From contig JAPPFW010000095.1 in NCBI GenBank assembly GCA_028821575.1, positions 1-64,000 on the forward strand: a DNA stretch of 64,000 nt. Reading direction: 5' to 3'. The notes under the pieces were generated by a model. The model was not told the DNA's origin and did no database searches. It was given only the letters and a program-made list of their open reading frames with translations. Both the position numbers and the translations under genes were made by a program. Source of the DNA: a bacterium. Its GTDB lineage: Bacteria > Actinomycetota > Acidimicrobiia > Spongiisociales > Spongiisociaceae. This document shows, piece by piece, positions 29,717 through 38,558 of this stretch; within the stretch, counting starts at the first letter, position 1, and every line of letters begins with the position of its first letter.

Positions 29717-30640
29717 TTGACGCGTGCCGTTGCCCTAATCTCCGGCGGTGTCGGAGGCGCCCGGCTGGCCCGCGGCTTCGAGCACCTCCCCGATGTCAGG
29801 ACCACGATCGTAGTCAACGTGGGCGATGACGACACTATCTACGGGCTCTCGGTATCGCCGGACATCGACACGGTGCTGTATACGCTGGCAGGGCTGGAGG
29901 GACCCCATGGTTGGGGACGTGCCGGAGACACCATGGTGCTGATGGAACACCTGGATGGCTTGGGTGTCGACACGACGTTCCGGCTGGGAGACGCCGACGC
30001 GGCCCTCAACATCTGTAGGACCATGCGGCTCGACGCCGGAGATCCGCTTCACGAGATCACCGCGTCACTGGCCGGCTCCTTGGGTATCCGATCGAAGATC
30101 TTGCCCGCCACCAACCACCCCCTGCGCACCGAAATCCGCACAGGACCCGATCTCTGGAGGCCGTTCCAGGAGTACTTCGTGATGCGCGGCCAACGCGACG
30201 AGGTCCTCGAAGTGCGGTACACCGGTGCGGCGGAGGCCACAGCCGCCCCAGGCGTGGTCGAGGCGATCCGTACCGCCGACGTGGTAGTCATCACCCCCTC
30301 GAATCCACCCCTGTCCATATGGCCGATCCTGGCGATCGGTGACGTCGCCGTAGCTCTCGAGAGGGCGCGGCGGGTCATTGCGGTCAGCCCGCTGTTCGGA
30401 GGCCGCGCTCTCAAAGGTCCCGCCGACCGGGTCATGGCCTCTCTCGGCCTGCCTCCAGGCAACGCCGGGGTCCACGCGGCTTACGAGGGACTACTGGACG
30501 ACTTGTTCATCGACAGCGGGGACCGGGAAGATCGCGACGGGTTGGCCGCATCAGGTGTCTCCGTCCACGTCGGATCCACACTTGTGGCAGATCCGGAACG
30601 TGCCACTGCGTTCGCCGCCCGCATCATGGAGTTGCTGTGA
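29717..30640 (+). CDS. cofD: 2-phospho-L-lactate (or PEP) guanylyl-F420 transferase CofD/FbiA
   Basis: 307 residues, normal length. It transfers the phospholactyl/phosphoenolpyruvyl group from the GDP-activated form to Fo to make (dehydro) F420-0. Family landmarks are ISGGVGGARLARGFEHL at the N-terminus, VNVGDDDTIYGLSVSPDIDT, and VVITPSNPPLSIWPILAI near 190. The start is TTG at 29717 with AGGACGG upstream. Its stop overlaps the cofE GTG by 4 bases. Presence of both genes indicates the organism makes cofactor F420. Confidence 0.95.
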   Translation: MTRAVALISGGVGGARLARGFEHLPDVRTTIVVNVGDDDTIYGLSVSPDIDTVLYTLAGLEGPHGWGRAGDTMVLMEHLDGLGVDTTFRLGDADAALNICRTMRLDAGDPLHEITASLAGSLGIRSKILPATNHPLRTEIRTGPDLWRPFQEYFVMRGQRDEVLEVRYTGAAEATAAPGVVEAIRTADVVVITPSNPPLSIWPILAIGDVAVALERARRVIAVSPLFGGRALKGPADRVMASLGLPPGNAGVHAAYEGLLDDLFIDSGDREDRDGLAASGVSVHVGSTLVADPERATAFAARIMELL

Positions 30641-31338
30641 CCGTCTCGATCATCCCGCTGGAGGGGATCAGGGAGGCGCGACCGGGCGACGACGTGGTGG
30701 AACTCCTGACGGGCGGGCTGGAAGTCTCGCGGGTGACCTTACAGGAGGGCGACGTGATGGTCGTCACCCACAAGCTGGTCTCCAAGGCCGAGGGCCGGAT
30801 CGTGGAACTGGGCGCGGATCCCGAAGCCCACCGGGATCTGATAATCCGCGAAGCCTCGGCGATCCTTCGGAGGCGAGACGCTCTCGTGATCACCGAGACC
30901 CCGCACGGATTCGTGTGCGCGAACGCAGGGGTGGATCGCTCCAACGTTGCTCCCGGCCGGGCGGTGCTGCTACCGGTCGATCCGGACCGGTCCGCTCGAC
31001 GCATCCGCGCCCGGCTGCTCAACGCCTTCGGAATAACCGTCGGTGTCGTCATCACGGATACTTTCGGCAGGGCGTGGCGCCACGGATTGACCGACATCGC
31101 CATCGGAGTGGCGGGAATCCCGGCCATAGTCGACCACCGTGGCACACTGGACACGTTCGGGAACACACTCGAGGTAACCGAGGTTGCTATCGCCGACGAG
31201 ATCGCTGCTGCTGCGGACCTGGTCATGGGCAAGGCGAGGGGGATCCCCGCAGCGGTAGTGAGAGGGCTGGAACTCCCGGTCCACGACGGCAGTGCTTCGG
31301 ACCTGGTGAGGCACCCGTCCGACGACCTTTTTCGTTAG
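30637..31338 (+). CDS. cofE: Coenzyme F420-0:L-glutamate ligase CofE (FbiB N-terminal type)
   Basis: 233 residues matching the CofE domain: VMVVTHKLVSKAEGRIVEL, TPHGFVCANAGVDRSN and VVITDTFGRAWRHGLTDIAI are family hallmarks. It adds gamma-linked glutamates to F420-0 with GTP. Mycobacterial FbiB carries an extra C-terminal nitroreductase-like domain which is absent here, so if dehydro-F420-0 is made its reductase must be elsewhere. Translationally coupled to cofD through a GTGA overlap. Confidence 0.95.
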   Translation: MTVSIIPLEGIREARPGDDVVELLTGGLEVSRVTLQEGDVMVVTHKLVSKAEGRIVELGADPEAHRDLIIREASAILRRRDALVITETPHGFVCANAGVDRSNVAPGRAVLLPVDPDRSARRIRARLLNAFGITVGVVITDTFGRAWRHGLTDIAIGVAGIPAIVDHRGTLDTFGNTLEVTEVAIADEIAAAADLVMGKARGIPAAVVRGLELPVHDGSASDLVRHPSDDLFR

Positions 31339-31354
31339 TGGTTAGTGGTTAGTA
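31335..31354. repeat. TTAGTGG tandem tract at 3' end of cofE
   Basis: The sequence GTTAGTGGTTAGTGGTTAGT overlaps and follows the cofE stop, and lies between converging genes. One of several similar tracts in the window. Confidence 0.6.
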
Positions 31355-31367
31355 CGAACCACAGACC

Positions 31368-31826
31368 CTACAGGAACACGCAGAACTCGTTGGCCTCGGG
31401 ATCGGTCATCACCACCCATTTGCCCTGCGGTACGTCGAACCGCTCCACCTCCGTGGCGCCCCTGTGCACCAGGGCGGCGATCCCGGCTTCCCTGCTGCTA
31501 TCCCGCTCTTCGGTCGGCACAGAGGGATCGACAATGTCGATGTCGAGATGCCAACGGTTCTTGGCGATCTTGCCCTCGGGAACCCTCTGGAACAGGACCC
31601 GGGGACCCACACCATTCGGATCGACAACCGCTGCGTACCGAGCGCGATCCTCCTCCGAGAGATCGAGCGCATCGGCGAAAGCCTCCCATGTCTCGAAGCC
31701 CTCCGGGGGAGGTTGCAGAACGTATCCCAGGGCAAACGCCCAGAACTCGGCCAGAGCGGCGGGATCCGCCGCGTCCACGGTCACCGCCTTTATGCGATAG
31801 GAAGGCGGCCTGCTCACGCGTGTCAT
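31368..31826 (-). CDS. VOC/glyoxalase-like domain protein
   Basis: 152 residues of the glyoxalase-like VOC fold. VTVDAADPAALAEFWAFALG opens the first beta-alpha-beta unit, RVPEGKIAKNRWHLDIDIVD the second, and WVVMTDPEANEFCVF closes it; the His and terminal Glu could be metal ligands. Such actinobacterial proteins are mostly uncharacterised and may bind small molecules. It stands alone, convergent with cofE. Confidence 0.85.
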   Translation of the reverse strand: MTRVSRPPSYRIKAVTVDAADPAALAEFWAFALGYVLQPPPEGFETWEAFADALDLSEEDRARYAAVVDPNGVGPRVLFQRVPEGKIAKNRWHLDIDIVDPSVPTEERDSSREAGIAALVHRGATEVERFDVPQGKWVVMTDPEANEFCVFL

Positions 31827-31923
31827 ACCGTCAACGATATCAAGGAACCGGGTGTGCGGCTGCTAACGGCAGATCCTGAACCCTATCTTTTGATACATAT
31901 ATCTCACTAATACCAACCAACAA

Positions 31924-32886
31924 CTAGAGACTACGCGCGAACCAATCCACGGTCCAGCCGATACCCTCCTCGAAGGTGGTGAAGGGCCGCCACCCCAACT
32001 CGTCTCGGGCAAGCGACCAGTCCAGGACCGAGCGGGGGACGTCGCCGCGGCGGGGCGGGCCATGTATCGCGCCTCCTCCGAACCGGGCGTGGCGGGCCAC
32101 CCTCTCGAAGACCTCCTCGGTGCTGGTCTCGACCCCGGTTCCTATGTTGTAGATCCCGCCTTCTCCCAGTTCGGCCGCCCTCAGGAGAGCGTCCACCACA
32201 TCGTCCACGAAGACGTAGTCGCGCGTGTCGCTGCCCGAGCCGAAGATGGTGGGTCTCCTGCGGTCCACACAGGAACGGCTGAACACGGCTACCACACCCG
32301 CCTCCCCGGACGGATCCTGGCGGGGACCGTAGATGTTGGAGGGACGGATCACCGTGAATTCGAGCCCGCGTTCCTTCCGCCAGAACCTCAGGTAGTCCTC
32401 GACCACTTTCTTGGAGATGCCATAGGGAGACTCGGGACGCGGCGACGAGTTCTCCCGAGCGGGCAGGTCTACCTCCCGCCCGTACACCGCGACCGAGGAG
32501 GTAAAGACAAACCGGTTGACCTCGGCCCTGCTTGAGGCCTCCAGCAGGTTCACAGCGCCAACTATGTTGATGTCGGCGTCCCGGCGGGGGTCGGATACGG
32601 AAGCGGAGACCGAGGTCTGGGCCGCCAGATGGAATACCAGATCGGGGGAGAACCGGCCCACCGTTCCCATCAGCTCATCTGCGCGGAGGTCGATCTGGTG
32701 TATCGAAACGGCGCCCCTGCGGCGGGCGCCGGCGAGCCGGGACACCTTACCGGACGACAGATCGTCGAGAACCAGGACTTCCCAACCGTCGTCGACCAGC
32801 CTGTCGACCAGGTGCGATCCCAGAAACCCCGCGCCTCCTGTTACGAGTGCCCTTCCGGTCGTGGCGATCGTGACCGCGGACATCAC
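31924..32886 (-). CDS. NAD-dependent sugar-nucleotide epimerase/dehydratase
   Basis: 320 residues, extended SDR fold. Rossmann motif ALVTGGAGFLGSHLVDRL, active site with Ser/Thr in FVFTSSVAVYG and YGISK for the Tyr-xxx-Lys pair, and substrate loop RPSNIYGPRQDP. It resembles UDP-glucose 4-epimerase and UDP-glucuronate decarboxylase/epimerase types. The GTG at 32886 overlaps the UDP-glucose dehydrogenase stop, so a UDP-glucuronate-derived sugar is likely (inference). It probably feeds surface polysaccharide synthesis. Confidence 0.9.
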   Translation of the reverse strand: MMSAVTIATTGRALVTGGAGFLGSHLVDRLVDDGWEVLVLDDLSSGKVSRLAGARRRGAVSIHQIDLRADELMGTVGRFSPDLVFHLAAQTSVSASVSDPRRDADINIVGAVNLLEASSRAEVNRFVFTSSVAVYGREVDLPARENSSPRPESPYGISKKVVEDYLRFWRKERGLEFTVIRPSNIYGPRQDPSGEAGVVAVFSRSCVDRRRPTIFGSGSDTRDYVFVDDVVDALLRAAELGEGGIYNIGTGVETSTEEVFERVARHARFGGGAIHGPPRRGDVPRSVLDWSLARDELGWRPFTTFEEGIGWTVDWFARSL

Positions 32887-34163
32887 CTGACGGTACCGAC
32901 GCCCACGTAGGCGAGTCCGTGGGCCTCGACCACCCCGGGATCCAGCAGGTTCCGGGCATCGACAACCGCCGAACCCCTCATGACGCCTCGCACTTCCGAA
33001 AGGTCCACCTCACGGAACTCCTTCCACTCCGTGGCAACCAGCAGGACGTCGGCGCCGGATGCCGCCGAGACCGCGTCGACCGCAGGTCTCACACCGGATA
33101 TCGGAGCATTCACCTTCGGGTCGTAGGCCTGCACGATGGCACCACCCGCCAGGAGCCGCGCTGCGAGATCCACGGCCGGGGACTCTCGAGTGTCGTCCGT
33201 ATCCGCCTTGAAGGCGAGCCCCCATAGGCCGATGACCGACCCTTGCAACGATCCTCCGGCGGCCGACTCCACCTTTTCCACGATCCGCCGGCGTTGGAGA
33301 TCGTTGACTTCCATCGCCGCCCTCAGTAGTACGAAGTCGTAACCGCTCCGATCGGCGATCGACAGCAGGGCCCTGGTGTCCTTGGGAAGACAGGACCCGC
33401 CGTACCCGGGTCCCGGCTGCAGGTAGTGTGGCCCGATCCGATGGTCACGACCCATCCCCCCCAACACCTCGGCGGCGTCGGCGCCGACCGCCTCGCACAG
33501 GTTGGCGATGGAGTTGGCGAAGCCGAGCCTGGTGGCAAGGTACGAGTTCGCTGCGTACTTGATCATCTCGGCCGATGCGGGATCTGTGACGACCAGGTCC
33601 CCGGTGAGCCCGCGGTAGACATGTGAGCCGAGTATCTCGATCGCGTGCGGGTCTGCGGTTCCGATCACGATCCGATCCGGGTTGAGAAAGTCGTGCACGG
33701 CACTCCCCTCCCGGAGAAACTCGGGATTGGAAACTACCCGGACCCCCCGGTCCGAGATAGCCGGAAGGGACGCTAGGCGGCGCGCGGTGCCGACCGGTAC
33801 AGTCGACTTGACAGCAAGCACCGCGCCGCGTTCCAGAGTTCCGGCCAGGCTGGCGACCGCGTCGTGGAGGATCCTGGTATCGACCGATCCGTCGGGAGCT
33901 GACGGGGTGGGAAGGGCCATGAACACGACGCCGACGCCGCGGACCGCTTCCCGGTTGGACGCATGGAAGCTGAGGCGCCTGTTCGCCATGCCCTCGGAGA
34001 GGAGCGAGTCGAGGCCGGGCTCGTAGATGGGCGACTTCCCGGCCCGGAGAGCGCCGAGCCTGGCCGGGTCCCGCTCGCCGACCCGAACGCGATGCCCCAG
34101 ACGGACCAGTCCTGCCGCTTGGACGAGACCGACATAGCCGGCCCCGATGACCGCTATCACCAT
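32883..34163 (-). CDS. ugd: UDP-glucose/nucleotide-sugar 6-dehydrogenase
   Basis: 426 residues from ATG 34163 (a longer frame starts at 34253 but adds a non-conserved extension; the Rossmann motif VIAVIGAGYVGL begins right at the chosen start). The nucleophile is in PGYGGSCLPKDTRALL, and the middle domain shows EMIKYAANSYLATRLGFAN. It oxidises UDP-glucose to UDP-glucuronate with two NAD+. Operon partner of the downstream epimerase. Confidence 0.93.
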   Translation of the reverse strand: MVIAVIGAGYVGLVQAAGLVRLGHRVRVGERDPARLGALRAGKSPIYEPGLDSLLSEGMANRRLSFHASNREAVRGVGVVFMALPTPSAPDGSVDTRILHDAVASLAGTLERGAVLAVKSTVPVGTARRLASLPAISDRGVRVVSNPEFLREGSAVHDFLNPDRIVIGTADPHAIEILGSHVYRGLTGDLVVTDPASAEMIKYAANSYLATRLGFANSIANLCEAVGADAAEVLGGMGRDHRIGPHYLQPGPGYGGSCLPKDTRALLSIADRSGYDFVLLRAAMEVNDLQRRRIVEKVESAAGGSLQGSVIGLWGLAFKADTDDTRESPAVDLAARLLAGGAIVQAYDPKVNAPISGVRPAVDAVSAASGADVLLVATEWKEFREVDLSEVRGVMRGSAVVDARNLLDPGVVEAHGLAYVGVGTVR

Positions 34164-34236
34164 CCCGGCCGCTCCACCCTCATGAACTGCCACGGATCCA
34201 GGGACCGTGCCCATCAGCGAGTCTGCCGGCGACGGG

Positions 34237-35658
34237 TCACCGGCCCAATGCATCCGCGCCGATGACGACCACCGCGTCGAGTCCTTCGTCCAACGTACCC
34301 GCGGTCACCTCCCCGAAGCCGAGCGCATCCACGATCATGACACCTGTCTCCAGGTCCCCGGCTCTCACGGTCACTACCGTATTCTCGAAGTCGAAGGAAC
34401 CGGCGTCGTCGACGTCGACAACCACGAAACCGCCGTCCTCGAGTTCGACGCTCCACCTGTCCGCCTCGCCACTTCCGCCGTTGCCGTTGAGTATCCGGAG
34501 CCGGGCCGGCTCGGAGGGTGGCGGCCCATCCGGGGAGCCTCCAAGATCCCCCCTGAAGGATCCGTAGACAGCATCTGCCGAGTCCCTCGCCGCAACCAGA
34601 TACGACACGTCGTCCTCCCGCCGCTCGAACACGGGCAGCGAGACGATCTCGATGTCCTCCCTGTCGAGCTTCCTCGCCTCAAGCACGAACTCGACCAGTT
34701 GGCGATCACTCAGGCGGGCGTCGACCCGGAGATGCTGACCGACCGCTCGCAGCACGCGGGAGACGCTGAACATATCAAAGACGGACAGCCGCTTTGCCGC
34801 GGCCAGCATGGCGAAGATCAGACTCTGCTGGCGACCGATCCGGCCCAGATCATCGGCATCCACGCTCACCCACGTTCCGTCGCGGAACTCCTGGTACTGG
34901 CGTGATCGGGCATAGGCAAGGGCCGTCTTCCCATCGGCGAGTTGCACACCGGCTTCGACATCCAGGTGGGACTTGAGGTCCCTGGCCGGATACGGGAAGT
35001 AGAGTTCAACCCCTCCCAGGCCATCCACGATTCCGGCGAAGCCGAAGAAGTCCAGTTCGATGTAGTAGTCGATATCGATGCCGGTCTCGTTCACGACGGT
35101 CTCGTACAGGAGTTGGGGGTTGGGACCGTCTATGGAATAAGCAGCGTTGAGCTTTCTGATCCTCCCGTGGACGCCCACCCGGAGGTCTCGGGGAAGGCTC
35201 AGCAGGCGGACTCGCAATCCGTCGTAGGCGGCGATCATGATCACATCGGCCCGGTGTCCGCCCAACTCATCGGTGACCCCCAGGTCGTCGGGGAGGTTCT
35301 CACGGGTGTCGCTTCCTATCACCAGGAAGGTCACCGGCTCGTCGAGCGCGACGCGAGGAGGTTCAGCAGCCGGATCGTCGGCGACGGAAACCCATTCAGG
35401 AGAGTCGGTGTCCTCGGATGGAGCGGCCACCGGTTGGTCCTCGGGCTCCGGCGTTGCGGTCGTGGTGGTCGTCACCGGCCGCGGCTCCGCTGGCACGATC
35501 TCCACGCGTTCGGGCCGTAGAAGCCTCCATCCGAGTATCCCCGCGAGCACCAGGGAGTTGAGCACGACGAGCGCGATGATGAGCCGCAGCCAACGGCGGC
35601 GGGCTTCCGAGTCCTGGTACGCGGGCGCGTCCGAACCGAGCGGGTCTTCGGTGGTCAT
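34237..35658 (-). CDS. LytR-CpsA-Psr (LCP) family cell-wall polymer ligase
   Basis: 473 residues: cytoplasmic N-terminus, a membrane helix at about 26-48, a Pro/Thr/Glu-rich linker, an LCP catalytic domain (about 110-290) and a LytR_C domain (about 365-465). VTFLVIGSDTREN, RADVIMIAAYDG and LLSLPRDLRVGVHGRIRKLN provide the Asp and Arg residues that bind Mg and polyprenyl pyrophosphate; TALAYARSRQ is also typical. LCP proteins attach glycopolymers to peptidoglycan. It sits upstream of ugd and the epimerase, consistent with surface polysaccharide attachment. Confidence 0.92.
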   Translation of the reverse strand: MTTEDPLGSDAPAYQDSEARRRWLRLIIALVVLNSLVLAGILGWRLLRPERVEIVPAEPRPVTTTTTATPEPEDQPVAAPSEDTDSPEWVSVADDPAAEPPRVALDEPVTFLVIGSDTRENLPDDLGVTDELGGHRADVIMIAAYDGLRVRLLSLPRDLRVGVHGRIRKLNAAYSIDGPNPQLLYETVVNETGIDIDYYIELDFFGFAGIVDGLGGVELYFPYPARDLKSHLDVEAGVQLADGKTALAYARSRQYQEFRDGTWVSVDADDLGRIGRQQSLIFAMLAAAKRLSVFDMFSVSRVLRAVGQHLRVDARLSDRQLVEFVLEARKLDREDIEIVSLPVFERREDDVSYLVAARDSADAVYGSFRGDLGGSPDGPPPSEPARLRILNGNGGSGEADRWSVELEDGGFVVVDVDDAGSFDFENTVVTVRAGDLETGVMIVDALGFGEVTAGTLDEGLDAVVVIGADALGR

Positions 35659-35805
35659 TCGAGGCTGGGGAGGATGTTAACTGCGGCCGCCCGGTAACCG
35701 GATCCGGCAGCCTTGCGCCGAGGCGCTTGCCGTATCCGGAACTCCGCTACCCGCGACCCGTAAGCGACAGGCGCTAGAGCTACCGCGCCCAACGACCGGA
35801 CCGTG

Positions 35806-35994
35806 TCATCCGCAGCAATCGTCCATCGTTTCCCCTGACCAGGGATGGTTTGCTTCGTTGAGCACCTCGGCGACCCTCGCTCTGCGTCCCGAGCACTCCG
35901 GGCACACCCAGACGGTTGGAACCCTGGCGCCAGCCACCACGAGCGAGGGGTACTCATTCCGGCAGTCGGGGCACACGATCCTGAGCACCGGCAT
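35806..35994 (-). CDS. Small zinc-ribbon protein at the end of the CoM operon
   Basis: 62 residues: MPVLRIVCPDCRNEYPS and VWVCPECSGRR give two CxxC knuckles about 22 residues apart, and the C-terminus ends MDDCCG. The ATG at 35994 has an excellent ribosome binding site (GGAGGTAACC before ATG), which argues that this short gene is real. It begins 24 bases after the stop of the upstream lyase gene, so it probably belongs to that operon. It resembles FmdB-type ribbons in size only. A metal-chaperone, sulfur-carrier or partner role for CoM synthesis is speculation; the final Cys-Cys-Gly is unusual. Confidence 0.7.
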   Translation of the reverse strand: MPVLRIVCPDCRNEYPSLVVAGARVPTVWVCPECSGRRARVAEVLNEANHPWSGETMDDCCG

Positions 35995-36018
35995 GGTTAC
36001 CTCCCAACCGCGAGCCTG

Positions 36019-37614
36019 TCACCGCTCTGCCAACGCCGAAGCCTCCGACAGCAGCCGGGCGGTCACCGACTCGTGGGCGTCCCTGGTAGCTTGCGCCCAC
36101 TCTAGGGCTCCTCGAAGCCGCTCGAGTACCGATCCGCAGTGCTCCACCACCCGGCGAGGGGCCGATCCTCCCGGAGAGTCGCGCGACGAGATGATGGCAG
36201 CGACATCGCCCGCCCGCTCGACCGCCGAAGAGAGACCGGAGGGATCGATCCCGCACTCCCCCGCCGCCCGCTCCAGGTCCACCGCGGCCACCCTGCTCCC
36301 ATCGCGTTCGGACACGTCTGCCACCGCCCGCCCGACGACGCGGTACGCGCTCCGGTAGTCCAGGCCGCACCCCAGCACGAGGAGCTCGGTGAGGTCGGTG
36401 GCAGTGGTGAAGTTGTCGCCTGCAGAGTCGGTCAACCTCCCGACGTCGACCTCCATGGTCGTGACGACATCGGTCGCCAAGCGCAACAGGCGACCCGCTA
36501 GCTCCACGGAGCCTGTGACCTCGCCGTAGGCGTAGAGCCAGTTGTCGGTTCGGGCTGACGGGGTCCGCTGCGTGCTCATGAGACCGGTGGATCTGCCGAT
36601 CAGCGTCCCGCAGCCTCCGCGGATCACAGCTAAGGCGTACGGATTGCGCTTCTGGGGAAGCAACACCGAAGCCCTCGACGAGGAGCCTCCCAGGGCAACG
36701 TAACCGAATTGGGGGGTGGCGAACACCTCGAGGTCCTCGGCGAGGCGGTCCGCGTTCATTACCGCCTGGGTCGCGGCCACCGTGCAATCGACCATCCCGT
36801 CGGCCGCCCACATGCCGTCGCGAATGTGGCGTGTCGGCCGGCGGAATCCCAGCCGGTCGGAAATCCGCTCCCGGCTCAGGGGGATGGAAGTCCCGCCCAC
36901 CCCACCGGAACCGGCCGGCGAGAGGTTCGCCCACCGATGGCAACTCCGGACACGTTGGAGGTCCCGAGTGGCCTGTTCGGCGAAGCCAGCCAGGTAGTAG
37001 CCGAACGAGGAAGGCTGGGCAGGTTGCAGGTAAGTGGTGTCGTTCCATGGGACGGACGCCGATTCCAGCGCCCTCTGCACGAGACTGGTGGCAAGGCCCG
37101 CGACCGCCGCGTGAAGGTCGAGAAGGCGTCGGCGCAGGGCGAGGCGGATCGCCAGGCGTCCTGCCTCGCGCCGGGTCCGCCCGGTCGGGAGCCATCCTGC
37201 GGCCGCGCCGATCCGGCGTTCCAGCTCCCGTTCCCGGCTGTTGTACGCATCGCCGTATACGGCGTGGTAAGGGAATGACTCCACCGGGGTGGAGAGGAAG
37301 TCCAAGAGCACGCGGCACAACCGAGCCGCCGCCCCCCTCGGCGCGACCTCCGCATCCACCAGTTCCAGCACGTGGGCGAGGTCAGCCAGACACAAACCCT
37401 CGTGAAGGATCCGGGCATCTGCGACCTCCAGGCGGTAGCCGGCGTCGACCAGAGCCGGAGATGGTCCGGACCCCAATCGGCCCTCCGCCCCGAGGTATCC
37501 TTCGGGAGCCGCGACCGCCGCCGCCGGACCGGTGCCCCGAAGCACATTGCCCTCGATCACCGCCAAGAGGCCGTCGACCTCCGCCGCTAGCTCCTCCTCC
37601 GGCCGCGCGCTCAC
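36019..37614 (-). CDS. Aspartase/fumarase-superfamily lyase (argininosuccinate lyase-like), putative CoM biosynthesis
   Basis: 531 residues, all-helical superfamily fold. The mobile-loop signature is ALGGSSSRASVLLPQKRNPY (about 308-326), a variant of GSSxMPxKxNP. Where argininosuccinate lyases have THLQxAQP with the catalytic His, this protein reads TTYLQPAQP (about 193-201): His is replaced by Tyr. The GTG start overlaps the stop of the PLP enzyme. Bacterial CoM synthesis in Xanthobacter uses two members of this superfamily, for phosphate elimination from phosphosulfolactate and for a later decarboxylation; this gene is a candidate for one of them. A plain argininosuccinate lyase is unlikely from context. 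Confidence 0.75.
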   Translation of the reverse strand: MSARPEEELAAEVDGLLAVIEGNVLRGTGPAAAVAAPEGYLGAEGRLGSGPSPALVDAGYRLEVADARILHEGLCLADLAHVLELVDAEVAPRGAAARLCRVLLDFLSTPVESFPYHAVYGDAYNSRERELERRIGAAAGWLPTGRTRREAGRLAIRLALRRRLLDLHAAVAGLATSLVQRALESASVPWNDTTYLQPAQPSSFGYYLAGFAEQATRDLQRVRSCHRWANLSPAGSGGVGGTSIPLSRERISDRLGFRRPTRHIRDGMWAADGMVDCTVAATQAVMNADRLAEDLEVFATPQFGYVALGGSSSRASVLLPQKRNPYALAVIRGGCGTLIGRSTGLMSTQRTPSARTDNWLYAYGEVTGSVELAGRLLRLATDVVTTMEVDVGRLTDSAGDNFTTATDLTELLVLGCGLDYRSAYRVVGRAVADVSERDGSRVAAVDLERAAGECGIDPSGLSSAVERAGDVAAIISSRDSPGGSAPRRVVEHCGSVLERLRGALEWAQATRDAHESVTARLLSEASALAER

Positions 37615-38558
37615 GCCGCCGAGCTCCCCAGGAACAGGTTGAGGGTTCCACCAGTCACCATGAACACGATCGGCTGAGCCAGGTCGGACTTTTCCCTCAC
37701 GAGCGCCGCAAGAGCCGGAGACCCGTACTCGGGATCCAGGAACACTCCTTCGGTCCTGGCCATTAGCGATCCGGCGTTCTCGACCTCCGCGGGATCGGGC
37801 TCACGCTCGTCGAGCACTTCCCAAGCCACATCGCTCCGCTCCCGGACGCCGAGCATTTCCAGCGTCGAATCGGAGATCCGCCGCACTCGCCGCCTGCACT
37901 CATCGACGGGGCGATGCACGGACGCCCCGACAATGCGGGCTGCGGTGGAACGCCTCCGGAATCCGGCTACCAGCCCGGCCTGGGTACCACACGACCCGGT
38001 TGCGAGCCAGACGGTACCCGCGGCCATCCCCATCCGTTCCAGTTGCGTCTCGAGTTCATCCACCGCCGCCACGTAGCCCAAGGCGCCGACCGGATCCGCT
38101 CCGCCCCGGCCCACCGCGTACGGCCGGCGCCCGGCACCCTCTAGCCGGTCGAACAGTGACTCCAGGACAGGATCGACCGATGGACGGGCAGGATCGCCCG
38201 TGAAGGTCACCCTCACTCCTTCCAAACGATCCAGCAGGTCGAGGCTCCCCCGGCCCGGCGGGGGCCGATCCCCGAACATCACCAGTTCCACGGCCAAGCC
38301 CCGCTGGACGGCGCCTGATGCGGCGGTCAGTACCCAATTCGATCTGGGTCCACCTCCGGTCAGGAAGACATCGGCTGCTGCAACTTCCGCGGCTCCGACG
38401 TGGAACTCGACCGCCCGCGCCTTGTTGCCCCCGAGACCTACACCGGTCAGGTCATCCCGCTTCAGGAGGACCTCGACGCCGATCTCCTCGGATAGCCGCG
38501 GGGCAGCCACCAGGGGCGTGGGCAGGTTGGCCAGTGGCGCTCTGTGAGGGAGCTTCAA
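37611..38558 (-). CDS. PLP-dependent enzyme of the D-cysteine desulfhydrase/ACC deaminase family, putative CoM thiolation
   Basis: 315 residues from TTG 38558, which overlaps the upstream stop as TTGA; the open frame to 39221 lies within the upstream gene. Fold type II PLP enzyme: LLKRDDLTGVGLGGNKAR with the PLP lysine about K46, substrate loop TGGGPRSNWVLTAASGA and phosphate-binding ATGSCGTQAGLVAGF. The family eliminates H2S from D-cysteine or opens aminocyclopropane carboxylate. In the bacterial CoM pathway a member of this family performs the thiolation step, and the genes around it (two lyases, ComA homologue) match that pathway. Confidence 0.8.
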   Translation of the reverse strand: MKLPHRAPLANLPTPLVAAPRLSEEIGVEVLLKRDDLTGVGLGGNKARAVEFHVGAAEVAAADVFLTGGGPRSNWVLTAASGAVQRGLAVELVMFGDRPPPGRGSLDLLDRLEGVRVTFTGDPARPSVDPVLESLFDRLEGAGRRPYAVGRGGADPVGALGYVAAVDELETQLERMGMAAGTVWLATGSCGTQAGLVAGFRRRSTAARIVGASVHRPVDECRRRVRRISDSTLEMLGVRERSDVAWEVLDEREPDPAEVENAGSLMARTEGVFLDPEYGSPALAALVREKSDLAQPIVFMVTGGTLNLFLGSSAA

